Origin: Acinetobacter guerrae
Lineage (GTDB): Bacteria > Pseudomonadota > Gammaproteobacteria > Pseudomonadales > Moraxellaceae
DNA length: 64,000 nucleotides
Reading direction: 5' to 3'
Assembly: GCF_009372255.1 (NCBI RefSeq)
Contig: NZ_LXGN01000034.1
Span: 179,401 to 243,400, forward strand
Below the pieces are notes generated by a model that had not been told where the DNA came from, did not search any database, and was given only the letters and a program-made list of their open reading frames with translations. Positions 52,537-62,111 of the stretch are shown here, piece after piece; the stretch's first letter is position 1, and each line of letters opens with the position of its first letter. A program made the position numbers and the translations under genes.

Positions 52537-53518
52537 CTGGAAGCTTTTCACCACAATGTGGACAATATTTAAATGCTTTCTTTTGTTGTTCCTGTTCTTC
52601 TAAATCCCTTTCACGTATCAGTTGCATAATCACTTCATGCGTTTGCTCTTTACCTAAACCTATTTTTTTGCGTATTCGTTCAATTTCTTTGGTTTCATTT
52701 AAATAGTCTATCTGATTTGAAAGAACGAGATTTCTAAACTCCTGAGCAAGTTTCTGATTACGCAAGCTTAATTCATTCGCAAGTCCAGTCGCTAAAATAC
52801 CCGCAGGCAATGCTGCCAAGCCTACACCCAAAATGGTAATCACTGCGCCCAATAACTTGCCAATATTGGTCACTGGGGTAACATCACCATATCCAACTGT
52901 AGTCAATGTAACGACAGCCCACCACATTGCTTCTGGAATAGAACTAAAAACGCCGGGCTGTGCTTTATTTTCGACCACATAAATTCCACCAGCAGCCATC
53001 ACAATCATGATCAATAAAATAAATATGACAGCCTGAAATGAACCTTTTTCCCGTTCAATGACTGACAGCAATATCTGTAGTGAAACAAAATAGCGAGTCA
53101 GCTTGAGCAATCGCAGTAATCGTAAAATTCTAAGAAAACGCAAATCAATCGGTACAATAAAATTAAGATATGCGGGTAAAATGGCTAATAAATCAATGAT
53201 CGCACCACCACTAGTCACCCATTTCAAGCGTGTTTTCCATGCAGGTTGATCAGGAGATTCTTCAACAACACACCAAAAACGCAATAGATATTCGATTGTA
53301 AATAATGCAATTGAAAAGGTTTCAAATAAATCAAAAATCTTTTGATGAGCAAAATAAATTGAATCGATCGACTCCAGCATGACTGCCAAGACGTTTGCAA
53401 CAATCAAAAAAATCAGAAAAAAATTAAGTACGCGACTTAAAGTACTTTCATAATCATGATTATGTAAATGATTAAAAACAAAACGACGTAAATGACGTAT
53501 GGAAAATTTAGCCACCAT
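52529..53518 (-). CDS. Voltage-gated-like potassium channel (ion transport protein) with zinc-ribbon tail
   Basis: 329 residues from the ATG at 53518. Six membrane segments; the S4-like helix RFLRILRLLRLLKLTRYF (about residues 129-146) is rich in Arg. The pore helix and filter are MWWAVVTLTTVGYGDVTP (TVGYGD, about residues 206-211), so it should conduct K+. A charged helical region follows, and the chain ends with YCPHCGEKLPEA, a C-x-x-C pair like half a zinc ribbon. That tail is less common in bacterial Kch proteins. The gating signal is unknown. Confidence 0.92.
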   Translation of the reverse strand: MVAKFSIRHLRRFVFNHLHNHDYESTLSRVLNFFLIFLIVANVLAVMLESIDSIYFAHQKIFDLFETFSIALFTIEYLLRFWCVVEESPDQPAWKTRLKWVTSGGAIIDLLAILPAYLNFIVPIDLRFLRILRLLRLLKLTRYFVSLQILLSVIEREKGSFQAVIFILLIMIVMAAGGIYVVENKAQPGVFSSIPEAMWWAVVTLTTVGYGDVTPVTNIGKLLGAVITILGVGLAALPAGILATGLANELSLRNQKLAQEFRNLVLSNQIDYLNETKEIERIRKKIGLGKEQTHEVIMQLIRERDLEEQEQQKKAFKYCPHCGEKLPEA

Positions 53519-53757
53519 AAACAAAACTTATAATTATGCTCAATACTTTGCTCAATTTATCACGCCCACTCTATTTGTGTAAGCTTTTAGAACTTTCCTT
53601 TTGGGAATGTATTAACAGACAGGCAACAATTCTTTATTTGGTAATAAATCAAGACTCTTTCATAATTAAATCACAAACGATAAAGCATTACCCTTCAACT
53701 TAATAATGCTAAATACATAAATTATAAGCTTAATCTATTTATTCTAAGGCGGTTTTT

Positions 53758-55215
53758 ATGGGCTTTAAACCAATTCCAGCTGCAATATCCTGTGCTTTGA
53801 CCCTCATCATCTGGTTTATTATTCCTATCCCTCAAGGTGTTACCCCTGAAGCATGGCATTTATTGGCCATGTTTGTCGGTGTGATCGCTGCAATTATTGG
53901 GAAAGCACTTCCGATTGGTGCGATCGCCATCATTGCGATCACATTGGTTGCCCTCACGGGAGTCACCAATCCAAAACCAAGTGAAGCGATTAAGGATGCT
54001 TTGAGCAGCTTTGCCAATCCTTTAATTTGGTTGATTGGTGTCTCTATTATGATTTCCAAAGGTTTACAAAAAACAGGTTTGGGCGCACGCTTAGGCTATT
54101 TATTTATTGCAGTTTGGGGTAAACGTACCATTGGCATTGGCTATAGTATGGTGCTATCCGAACTTATTCTTGCTCCTGTTACGCCAAGTAATACTGCGCG
54201 TGGCGGTGGAATTATCCATCCAATCGTCCGTGCTATTGCCACCAGTTATGATTCCGATCCAGCTAAAGGCACTGAAGGTCGTATGGGTAAATATCTGGCT
54301 TTAGTGAACTATCATGCCAACCCAATTACATCCGCAATGTTTGTCACAGCCACTGCACCAAACCCTTTAGTGGTTGATCTGGTCGCAAAAGCAACGGGAT
54401 CACAAATTTCACTCAGTTGGAGTACGTGGGCAATTGCCATGCTAGTGCCTGGTGTAATCGCATTAGTTATCATGCCGATGGTGATCTACTGGATGTATCC
54501 GCCAGAAATTAAGCGCACGCCAAATGCTGCTCAATTTGCCAAAGAACGCTTAAAAGAAATGGGCGCTGTAAGCATCAATGAAATCATCATGCTCTTTATT
54601 TTTGGCATTATGCTTTTTCTTTGGGCAGGAATCCCCGCCATGATATTTGGCCCTTCATGGTCAGTTGATGCCACAACAACTGCTTTTATTGGTTTAAGTT
54701 TATTGATTTTGACAGGGGTATTAACTTGGGATGATATTCTCACTCAAAAAAGTGCATGGGATACCATTACTTGGTTTGCGGCTTTGGTCATGATGGCAAC
54801 TTATCTTAACAAACTTGGACTAATTACGTGGTTTTCAGGCGTTCTTGAAAGCAATATTGCTCATCTCGGGCTGAACTGGATATTTGCCAGTTTATTATTA
54901 ATGCTGACTTACATGTACGCGCACTATATGTTTGCAAGTACGACTGCACATATTACAGCTATGTTTGCTGCTTTTTATACAGCAGGTATTGCACTGGGTG
55001 CTCCTCCGATGTTGTTTGCCCTTATGATGGCAGCAGCTTCTAGTATCATGATGACACTGACTCATTATGCAACAGGAACTTCACCAATTATCTATGGCTC
55101 AGGCTATACCACTCTAGGGGAATGGTGGAAAGCAGGCTTCGTTATGAGCGTGGTCAATATTGTGATTTTTATTGTCATCGGTGGAATTTGGTGGAAACTT
55201 CTCGGTTATTGGTAA
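53758..55215 (+). CDS. DASS-family anion/dicarboxylate transporter
   Basis: 485 residues with about twelve membrane segments. LVALTGVTNPKPSEAIKDALSSFANPLIWLIG, APVTPSNTARGGGIIHPIVRA (the SNT motif region) and ATGTSPIIYGSGYT (the second SNT-like motif) are typical of the plant-like oxoglutarate/malate and CitT group. These carry di- and tricarboxylates, usually Na+-coupled or by exchange. The exact substrate is unknown. A 14-bp bidirectional terminator lies beyond it. Confidence 0.93.
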   Translation: MGFKPIPAAISCALTLIIWFIIPIPQGVTPEAWHLLAMFVGVIAAIIGKALPIGAIAIIAITLVALTGVTNPKPSEAIKDALSSFANPLIWLIGVSIMISKGLQKTGLGARLGYLFIAVWGKRTIGIGYSMVLSELILAPVTPSNTARGGGIIHPIVRAIATSYDSDPAKGTEGRMGKYLALVNYHANPITSAMFVTATAPNPLVVDLVAKATGSQISLSWSTWAIAMLVPGVIALVIMPMVIYWMYPPEIKRTPNAAQFAKERLKEMGAVSINEIIMLFIFGIMLFLWAGIPAMIFGPSWSVDATTTAFIGLSLLILTGVLTWDDILTQKSAWDTITWFAALVMMATYLNKLGLITWFSGVLESNIAHLGLNWIFASLLLMLTYMYAHYMFASTTAHITAMFAAFYTAGIALGAPPMLFALMMAAASSIMMTLTHYATGTSPIIYGSGYTTLGEWWKAGFVMSVVNIVIFIVIGGIWWKLLGYW

Positions 55216-55250
55216 TAACCTTAAATTTCTCTACATGATTTGAGAAGGTT

Positions 55251-55283
55251 AAAGCCTGTTATGAAAAGATCATAACAGGCTTT
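55251..55283. terminator. Bidirectional terminator between the DASS carrier and the aldehyde dehydrogenase
   Basis: AAAGCCTGTTATGA (55251-55264) and TCATAACAGGCTTT (55270-55283) form a perfect 14-bp stem with a 5-nt loop. A/T-rich flanks on both sides suit two-way termination of the convergent genes. Confidence 0.9.
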
Positions 55284-55302
55284 ATTATTGAATTAACTCA
55301 TT

Positions 55303-56673
55303 TTAAGACGGAATCACTACAAGCTTTTTCTGTACGAATTCATTAAAACCAAGTTCAGAAAGTTCATGCCCATAGCCTGAACGCTTAACGCCACCAAATG
55401 GCAACTCTGGTGCTGTTTGGGTCAGACTATTGATCCAGATCATGCCCGTTTCGACACGAGAAGCTAATTTTTTAGCCCGCTCAATATCTTTGGAATGAAT
55501 TGCACCACCCAAACCATAATGTGATTGATTGGCAATTTTTACAATTTCATCATCATTTTGAGCCACATATAATTGTGCAACGGGGCCAAAAAACTCTTCA
55601 TACCATGCAGGATTAGTTTCCTGAATATTTTCAAGAATGGTCGCTTCAAAAAAGTTACCCGCTCCATCAATAGGTTTACCACCCAATACTAATGTGGCTC
55701 CAGCATCAACAGCCTTGACCACCTGTTTATGTAAGTTTTCTGCTGCCGAAGCTGAAGATAAAGGTCCTAAGCTTGTCGACTCATCCAGTGGATCACCAGT
55801 TTTCAGTTTTTTAAAAGCATCAATCATGCCTTGCTTAAATTGTTCAGCAATTTTTTCATGCAAAATAAAGCGTTTCGCTGCGGTACAAACTTGACCTGCA
55901 TTATTAATACGCGCCTGACAACCGATTTTGATGGCACGTTCTATATCTGCATCATCCAGTACAATAAAAACGTCATTACCGCCTAACTCTAGCGTCGACT
56001 TTTTAACATATTTTCCTGCTTGCTCTGCAACACTACTACCTGCACCTTCGGAACCTGTTAAAGCAACACCTTGTACACGCGGATCTTTAATAATATCGGC
56101 GACCTGATCAGTTGAGATAAATAAATTTGTCCAAACCCCTGCTGGAGCACCAGATTCATGAATGACTTTCTCAAAGGCTTCGGCACATTGCGGAACAATA
56201 CTGGCATGTTTGGCTAAAACTGGATTACCTATTGCACAATTTGGTGCAAATACCCGCATAAGTTGATAAAACGGGAAATTCCAAGGTTCAACCGCCATAA
56301 TAATACCGAGTGGATGATGTTCAACCCACGCCTCTCCCATATTGGTCGGATATTTTTGCGGACTCAGAAACTTCTGTGCATGTTCAGCATAGTATTCGGC
56401 AATTTGAGCGCATAGCTCGACTTCACCAAGGCTTTGTTTAATGAGCTTACCCATTTCTGTTGACATCAGTTGTGCTAATTGTTGTTTTTGCTCTCTTAAA
56501 TTGGTCGCTACTTTTTTGAGTAGTGAAATGCGTTTTTCTAAATCTTTTTGCGACCAATCCGATTTTAATAACTTTTCAGCATCTGCGAGACTTTGATCAA
56601 TTTTTGATTGATCATGAAATGGATATGTTTTAAGGGTTTGACCGTTATAAGGATTAATCGATTGGTAACTCAT
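55303..56673 (-). CDS. Aldehyde dehydrogenase, succinate-semialdehyde dehydrogenase-like
   Basis: 456 residues from the ATG at 56673, which has GGAG 6 nt upstream. Superfamily motifs are intact: VEPWNFPFYQLMRVFAP (cofactor binding), LTGSEGAGSSVAEQA, KKSTLELGGNDVFIVLDDAD (general base Glu) and NNAGQVCTAAKRF (catalytic Cys). EEFFGPVAQLYVA and GMIWINSL close the site. It oxidises an aldehyde to an acid with NAD(P)+; resemblance is to GabD/YneI-type enzymes. Its place beside a dicarboxylate carrier fits a C4-acid product. Confidence 0.9.
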   Translation of the reverse strand: MSYQSINPYNGQTLKTYPFHDQSKIDQSLADAEKLLKSDWSQKDLEKRISLLKKVATNLREQKQQLAQLMSTEMGKLIKQSLGEVELCAQIAEYYAEHAQKFLSPQKYPTNMGEAWVEHHPLGIIMAVEPWNFPFYQLMRVFAPNCAIGNPVLAKHASIVPQCAEAFEKVIHESGAPAGVWTNLFISTDQVADIIKDPRVQGVALTGSEGAGSSVAEQAGKYVKKSTLELGGNDVFIVLDDADIERAIKIGCQARINNAGQVCTAAKRFILHEKIAEQFKQGMIDAFKKLKTGDPLDESTSLGPLSSASAAENLHKQVVKAVDAGATLVLGGKPIDGAGNFFEATILENIQETNPAWYEEFFGPVAQLYVAQNDDEIVKIANQSHYGLGGAIHSKDIERAKKLASRVETGMIWINSLTQTAPELPFGGVKRSGYGHELSELGFNEFVQKKLVVIPS

Positions 56674-56967
56674 GGATATCTCCAATAATTATGTTTATCT
56701 AAAATTAAATTTGAACTGTTTAAACACACCAAATCAGTATTTGGTTAAATGGCATTTTATAAAACGAGATTGTTGACACATGACTCGACGAGGCAAGTCA
56801 CCAGTTGAATACATATCCACATTAAAGACAGTTGAGGACATTGAATAGCGTTTGCAGCAAAACGTCTCTAAAGCCTCACCCAATGATACAAAACAATGTC
56901 TTGAACAGTATTTGAGTAAGCAAAATCGTTATTTTTGTATGTTATAAAAATCAAAAGATGTAAGTAA
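56674..56967. other. Intergenic region with a possible decayed short reading frame
   Basis: About 290 bases between the dehydrogenase start and the GST terminator. On the plus strand a frame from ATG 56780 reads MTRRGKSPVEYISTLKTVED to IE, then a TAG, then continues to a TAA ending at 56947. Without a recognised family this is only a possible remnant. The dehydrogenase promoter should also lie here. Confidence 0.35.
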
Positions 56968-56998
56968 AAAACCTTATTTTTGATAAAAATAAGGTTTT
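56968..56998 (-). terminator. AT-rich hairpin terminator of the GST gene
   Basis: AAAACCTTATTTTT (56968-56981) pairs with AAAAATAAGGTTTT (56985-56998) around a 3-nt loop. It lies 21 nt beyond the GST stop on the minus strand. Confidence 0.8.
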
Positions 56999-57019
56999 AA
57001 ATATCGTGGTGAATTGAAG

Positions 57020-57784
57020 TTAGATCCCGCGCCAATCTACTCGCGCATTACGTTCAGTTTCATAGATACGTTGTACATATTGTCCAAGCGGGAGGCTCAG
57101 TAAATAATCTTTGTATTGACGTAATTCAGGTGAACTGATTTCGTTATTTTCCCGCTCCCACGGCGTTCCAGAAAGTTCTAAAATTGGCGAAAGCATCGAG
57201 CAAACTGCAATATCTGCCAGACCTAAACGATCACCCACCAGATAACGCCCGAAGTTATCAATCAGACGGTCATTGAGCAGCAATACCAATTCATCCATAC
57301 GCAGTTTGGATTGAGCAATTTTTTCATCCTCAAGTTCATAACTTTTGGTGACTAAAGTTTTCAAAATTGGTTTTGAAAACTTTTCAAATTGGCGCAAATA
57401 GCCTTGTTCACCCATCATGATTTCAAGTGGTTCATCACCATGAGTCAATGCTTGACCTAAACTCCAGCGCCGCACATGTATGCCTAATTCATCTGCAATT
57501 TTATCGATTTCAATGGCCAGCTCTCTTAAATGCGGATCTCGACGCAATAACGAATGCTCTGGATAATGATCATCCAGATATAAAGCAATCTGGGTAGATT
57601 GAGCAATCCAGCGTTTATCATCTTTTAAAATCGGTAACTTATTTTGACCTGTTTTTAGTTGTGCAAAAGCGCGATGGAAACCAGGAATCAAATTATGTGC
57701 GACATAATCCAGTTCCTTATGATCAAGCAACCAGCGAGCTTTTTCACAATAATGAGATAAAGGAAACTGGTATAAAACCCGCAT
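57020..57784 (-). CDS. Glutathione S-transferase family protein
   Basis: 254 residues. Thioredoxin-like N-terminus YQFPLSHYCEKARWLLDHKELDY (residues about 4-26) with a Cys in the S-x-x-C-E-K-A-R-x-x-L position. LPILKDDKRWIAQSTQIALYLD is the glutathione-binding SNAIL/TRAIL-like region. The helical C-terminal domain includes YLVGDRLGLADIAVCSML, a GST signature. It may conjugate or reduce an electrophile; the substrate is unknown. It is divergent from the sulfur-scavenging operon. Confidence 0.91.
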   Translation of the reverse strand: MRVLYQFPLSHYCEKARWLLDHKELDYVAHNLIPGFHRAFAQLKTGQNKLPILKDDKRWIAQSTQIALYLDDHYPEHSLLRRDPHLRELAIEIDKIADELGIHVRRWSLGQALTHGDEPLEIMMGEQGYLRQFEKFSKPILKTLVTKSYELEDEKIAQSKLRMDELVLLLNDRLIDNFGRYLVGDRLGLADIAVCSMLSPILELSGTPWERENNEISSPELRQYKDYLLSLPLGQYVQRIYETERNARVDWRGI

Positions 57785-58185
57785 AAAAACTCCAATTTAT
57801 TTTTTTAGTCAACCAAATGTAAAAAACAACATCTTGTTTTGCTTACTTTAAAAGTAACCCACAATGAAAACAATGTACTTTTTGTGCCAACAATGAGCTT
57901 AAATTGCCTATTTAGCTAAAAATTGCGAGTCAAACTATTAGACTTATTTATATATTTTTTTGACGTGTATATCTTTGATTTAAATAAATCAAAAGTCTGA
58001 TGTGCATGTAAAAAATACAAATTAAACATAATAGATTGATTATTATAATATTTCTCTAATGCTTAAAACCACTTAATTTAGATTAAAAAAGATTAAGCAC
58101 TTTTCTTCATAAACTACGCGAAATACTTCGTTTAACGGATAGATATAATTTTTCTAAGCTACTGATATCAATGGTGGGTATCATT
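57785..58185. promoter_or_regulatory. Divergent intergenic region, GST / sulfur operon
   Basis: About 400 AT-rich bases. It must contain promoters for the GST gene and for the SfnB-led operon. A perfect sigma-54 -24/-12 pair, as used by sfn genes in Pseudomonas, was not found on the plus strand, and no TGAA-N5-TTCA MetR box was seen. No reading frame was noticed. Confidence 0.45.
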
Positions 58186-59397
58186 ATGTCAGAGTTAAAC
58201 TTTTATTCCTCCCGATCAAATCAGGTGATTCAAAACGATCAACAAGCTATAAATGCGGCCTATCAAGTCGCAGATTTTGCTTTAGAAGGTCGTGATCAGC
58301 GTGATCAAAAGCGGGTTTTGCCTTTTGAAGAAATCGATCAGTTTAGCCTAAAAGGTTTAGGCGGCATTCGTATCCCAAAACGTTACGGCGGTGCTTTTGT
58401 TTCAAATAAAACGCTAGCACATGTGTTTCGTATTTTAAATAAAGCGGACTCTAGCGTCGGGCAAATTCCACAAAATCAAATAAGTTTGCTCAACTTGATC
58501 GACATTATGGGCACAGAATCACAAAAACAATTTATCTTTAATGAAATTTTATCGGGTAAACGGCTTGCCAATGGAGGCCCTGAACGTAACAGCAAAGACT
58601 CCAAAACATTAAATACCCGTTTAACTGTACAAAATGATCAATATTTTTTAGATGGTGAAAAGTTTTACTCGACAGGCAGTATTTTTGCGCACTGGCTTGC
58701 CATTAAAGCGATTCATCCTGAAGGACATGTGGTTCTCGTGATTGTAGATCGATACAGTGACGGAATTGAGGTCATCAATAACTGGAACGGTTTTGGGCAA
58801 AGAACCACTGCAAGTGGTACGGTTAAACTGAATCATGTCAAAGTTGATCCAAACTTAATTTTTGACGAACGGATTTTAACTCGAACAGCAACCTATCGTG
58901 GTGCTTATTCACAGCTCATGCAGGTTGCAATAGATGTGGGAATCGCAGAAGCGGCTTTTGCAGACTTACTTTCCGCAGTAAGAAAAGCTCGACCTATTAT
59001 TGATGCCAATGTCGAAAAAGCCCGCCAAGAACCTTACACCTTACAAGAGACAGGCAAACTCAATATTTTACTTGATGCCGCAATTTTATTATTGGATGAA
59101 GCTGCTGAATATCTGGATGAGCTTGATCAATTAGATCGGGTAACAGAACAGCAAACCGCAAAAGCATCCATTTTAGTCGCAGAAGCCAAAGTCTATGCCA
59201 ATGATGCGGCATTACAAATTTCTGAAAAACTGCTCGAGCTTGGCGGTAGCCGCGCAAGTTTAAGCCAATTCAATCTAGATCAACACTGGCGCAACGCTCG
59301 CGTACACACTTTACACGATCCCGTTCGCTGGAAAATCCATGCCATTGGCAATTATTACCTAAATGGCGTGTTCCCTGCCCGCCATGCCTGGATTTAA
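58186..59397 (+). CDS. SfnB-like acyl-CoA-dehydrogenase-fold monooxygenase (copy 1)
   Basis: 403 residues from the ATG at 58186, chosen for the GGTGGG 7 nt upstream; 58171 is in frame but less likely. The acyl-CoA dehydrogenase fold is clear: helical N-terminus, IRIPKRYGGAFVSNKTLAHV, then FYSTGSIFAHWLAIKAIHP. The C-terminal QHWRNARVHTLHDPVRWKIHAIGNYYLNG is characteristic of SfnB and DszC/IsoB-type flavin-dependent oxygenases. Such enzymes use reduced FMN to oxidise sulfur compounds. It is 39 nt before a paralogue. Confidence 0.9.
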   Translation: MSELNFYSSRSNQVIQNDQQAINAAYQVADFALEGRDQRDQKRVLPFEEIDQFSLKGLGGIRIPKRYGGAFVSNKTLAHVFRILNKADSSVGQIPQNQISLLNLIDIMGTESQKQFIFNEILSGKRLANGGPERNSKDSKTLNTRLTVQNDQYFLDGEKFYSTGSIFAHWLAIKAIHPEGHVVLVIVDRYSDGIEVINNWNGFGQRTTASGTVKLNHVKVDPNLIFDERILTRTATYRGAYSQLMQVAIDVGIAEAAFADLLSAVRKARPIIDANVEKARQEPYTLQETGKLNILLDAAILLLDEAAEYLDELDQLDRVTEQQTAKASILVAEAKVYANDAALQISEKLLELGGSRASLSQFNLDQHWRNARVHTLHDPVRWKIHAIGNYYLNGVFPARHAWI

Positions 59398-59436
59398 AAA
59401 GTCAGGATTTAAGACCTAAATTTAAGGATAACGAGA

Positions 59437-60684
59437 ATGACTTCTTACCAAGCTGCACACCAACCTATTAATAAAGCACTAAGACATCCAAGTACCCAAC
59501 ATTATTCAACGATAAGGATCATTCAAAATGATGCCGAAGCTTTAGAAATTGCAACGCAACTTAGTCAATATTTTAAAGAAAAAAGTGTTCAACGCGATGC
59601 AGAGCGTCTTTTACCTTTCGATGAAATTGAGGCTTTCAGTCAATCTGGACTCTGGGCCATCACTGTACCAAAACGCTACGGTGGAGCAGACGTATCTAGC
59701 TTAACCGTTGCCAAAATCATTGCATTATTTAGTGGTGTCGATGGGTCAATTGGTCAGATTCCGCAAAACCATTTCTATGCGCTAGAAGTATTACGCAACA
59801 CAGGCACAGAAGCACAAAAGCAACGCTTATATCAAGAAGTTTTGGCAGGTGCGCGTTTTGGCAATGCATTGGCAGAATTTAAACCCAAGAATGCAAGTTT
59901 AAAACAAAGCTCACTTGTTCCATTTGAACAAGGGTATCAGGTCAATGGTGAAAAATTTTATTGCACAGGTAGTTTATTTGCACATCGTATTCCAACATTG
60001 GTGGTCGATGCGGAAGGTCGTGAATATCTTGCTTTTATCCAACGTGATAGTGAAGGTTTAACGCTCATTGATAACTGGACAGGTTTTGGTCAACGTGTCA
60101 CAGGCAGTGGGAGTGTTAAATTTCAGCAAGTCTATGTGGCTGCCGAAGATATTATTCCATTTGATACTGCATTTCAGCAACCAACCTTAGTTGGCCCATT
60201 TGCTCAAATTATGCATGCAGCGATTGAAGTTGGTATTGCCCGCGCCGCTTTTGAAGAAACCCTGACACGTGTGCATCAGGCACGTCCATGGATTGATTCT
60301 AACTTGGAAAGTGCAGCACAGGATCCTTTGACCATTTATGAAATTGGTCGTGTTGCAGCGGATGTTCGTGCCAGCGAAGTTTTATTGAAACAGGCAGCAT
60401 TGTCAATTGATGCAGCTCGACTAAATACCACTGTCGACACTGTCGCCAAGGCTTCAATTGATGTCGCCAAGGTTCGGGCGCACAGTACAGATATCGCCTT
60501 AAAAGCATCTTCAAAGCTTATTGAATTGGCGGGCAGTCGCGGCAGTCAGGCTGAAGATGGTTTGGATCGTTACTGGCGTAACGCGCGAGTGCATACCTTA
60601 CATGATGCAGCTCGATGGAAATATTACTTTATTGGAAATTATGTTTTAAACGATGTTCTCCCACCACGCAGAGGGACATTGTAA
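59437..60684 (+). CDS. SfnB-like acyl-CoA-dehydrogenase-fold monooxygenase (copy 2)
   Basis: 415 residues. It is a paralogue of the preceding gene with the same end: RYWRNARVHTLHDAARWKYYFIGNYVLND. Internal matches include TVPKRYGGADVSSLTVAKI, YCTGSLFAHRIPTLVVDAEG and ASKLIELAGSRGSQ. In Pseudomonas the family takes part in growth on sulfones and sulfonates, using FMNH2 from a partner reductase; no reductase gene is in the window. Its stop overlaps the start of the next gene (TAATG). Confidence 0.9.
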   Translation: MTSYQAAHQPINKALRHPSTQHYSTIRIIQNDAEALEIATQLSQYFKEKSVQRDAERLLPFDEIEAFSQSGLWAITVPKRYGGADVSSLTVAKIIALFSGVDGSIGQIPQNHFYALEVLRNTGTEAQKQRLYQEVLAGARFGNALAEFKPKNASLKQSSLVPFEQGYQVNGEKFYCTGSLFAHRIPTLVVDAEGREYLAFIQRDSEGLTLIDNWTGFGQRVTGSGSVKFQQVYVAAEDIIPFDTAFQQPTLVGPFAQIMHAAIEVGIARAAFEETLTRVHQARPWIDSNLESAAQDPLTIYEIGRVAADVRASEVLLKQAALSIDAARLNTTVDTVAKASIDVAKVRAHSTDIALKASSKLIELAGSRGSQAEDGLDRYWRNARVHTLHDAARWKYYFIGNYVLNDVLPPRRGTL

Positions 60685-62096
60685 TGACAAAAGAATTACA
60701 GAAACAAATATTACTAAATGCCTTTGATATGAATAGTGTCGGTCATATCAATCATGGTTTATGGACGCATCCGCGTGATCAATCGCACCGTTTTAATGAG
60801 CTTAGTTATTGGACTGATCTGGCACAGACTTTGGAAAATGGGCTGTTCGATGGTTTGTTTATTGCCGATATCACAGGGGTCTATGATGTCTATAAAAACA
60901 ACATTGACCTAACGTTAAGAGAATCTATCCAACTACCCAGTCATGATCCCACGACTTTGGTCTCTGCGATGGCAGCGGTTACACAACACTTAGGTTTTGG
61001 GGTTACCGTAAATTTAAGCTATGAAACGCCCTACCAATTTGCACGGCGTTTTGCCTCACTTGATCATCTGACGCAAGGACGGATTGGCTGGAATATCGTC
61101 ACAGGTTATCTGGACAGTGCGGAACGCTTGATTGGACATTCAGGCTTGAAAGATCACGATTTACGTTATGAGCAAGCAGAAGAATTTTTGCAGCTTTGCT
61201 ATAAATATTGGGAAGGCTCTTGGGAAAATGATGCCATTCAAAAAGACAAAGCCCATCGTATTTTTACGCATCCTAAAAAAGTCCATGAAATTCGGCATCA
61301 AGGGCACTTCTATCAAAGTCAGGGCATCTTTCAAGTTGCCCCATCGCCACAACGTACCCCCGTGTTATTTCAGGCGGGTGCCTCTCCTCGTGGTTTAGCC
61401 TTTGCTACAGCTCATGCCGAATGTATTTTTATTGGTGGAGATCAACCTGAAAAAATTCGTCAACAAGTCTTGAAAATTCGTGATCAAGCCGTACTCCGTG
61501 GTCGCCAAGCAAATGATATTAAAATTTTTCTGGGTATTACTGTAGTAACTGGAGAAACCGATCAAATTGCTCAAGAAAAACTGACTGAGTATCGTCAATA
61601 TGCCAGTCCTGAAGCTGGGCTTGCGCATTATTCCAGTTCAGTTGGGATTGATTTATCCAAGTTTGCTGATGACGAAGTGATTCCTTACCAAAAAAGTAAC
61701 AGTATCGCCTCAGTCAATGAAAAGTTTAAAACTGAGCAAATCACCAAGAATGACTTAAAAAGTCAGCATATTTTAGGCGGACGCTATCCGTTGATCGTCG
61801 GCAGTGGCAGCAATGTGGCAGAGCAATTAATTCAATTGATTGATGACACAGGCATTGACGGTTTTAATTTGACCCGTACTGTCGCACCAGAATCGCATCA
61901 GGATTTTATTGCTTTGGTGATTCCTGAGCTACAACAACGCGGTCGTTATAAAACAGCTTATGAAACAGGATCATTACGTCATAAATTACACCAACAAGGC
62001 GATTATTTACCCAAATTTCATCCTGTCGATCAATTTCGATGTCGACCGTTAAAACAAGAAAAAAATGACACTCATTCACAACATATTACAGCTTAA
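60684..62096 (+). CDS. LLM-class flavin-dependent monooxygenase (NtaA/SnaA/DszA/SfnG-like)
   Basis: 470 residues from the ATG at 60684, which overlaps the upstream stop (TAATG); a TTG-initiated frame 69 nt earlier lies within the previous gene and is rejected. Bacterial-luciferase-like (LLM) barrel of the NtaA/SnaA/DszA subgroup: WTDLAQTLENGLFDGLFIADI, VTVNLSYETPYQFARRFASLDHL and GRIGWNIVTGYLDSAE are typical. QAGASPRGLAFATAHAECIF and FNLTRTVAPESHQDF complete the pattern. Members oxidise organosulfur, EDTA-type or antibiotic substrates with FMNH2. With the SfnB-like genes it suggests desulfurisation. Confidence 0.91.
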   Translation: MTKELQKQILLNAFDMNSVGHINHGLWTHPRDQSHRFNELSYWTDLAQTLENGLFDGLFIADITGVYDVYKNNIDLTLRESIQLPSHDPTTLVSAMAAVTQHLGFGVTVNLSYETPYQFARRFASLDHLTQGRIGWNIVTGYLDSAERLIGHSGLKDHDLRYEQAEEFLQLCYKYWEGSWENDAIQKDKAHRIFTHPKKVHEIRHQGHFYQSQGIFQVAPSPQRTPVLFQAGASPRGLAFATAHAECIFIGGDQPEKIRQQVLKIRDQAVLRGRQANDIKIFLGITVVTGETDQIAQEKLTEYRQYASPEAGLAHYSSSVGIDLSKFADDEVIPYQKSNSIASVNEKFKTEQITKNDLKSQHILGGRYPLIVGSGSNVAEQLIQLIDDTGIDGFNLTRTVAPESHQDFIALVIPELQQRGRYKTAYETGSLRHKLHQQGDYLPKFHPVDQFRCRPLKQEKNDTHSQHITA

Positions 62097-62111
62097 ATTT
62101 TGGAGTATCCA

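Noticed and set aside
57881-57890. TTGGCAC-like sigma-54 -24 element on the minus strand upstream of the GST gene
   Set aside because: The -12 position reads GTAC rather than TTGC and it points away from the sulfur operon.
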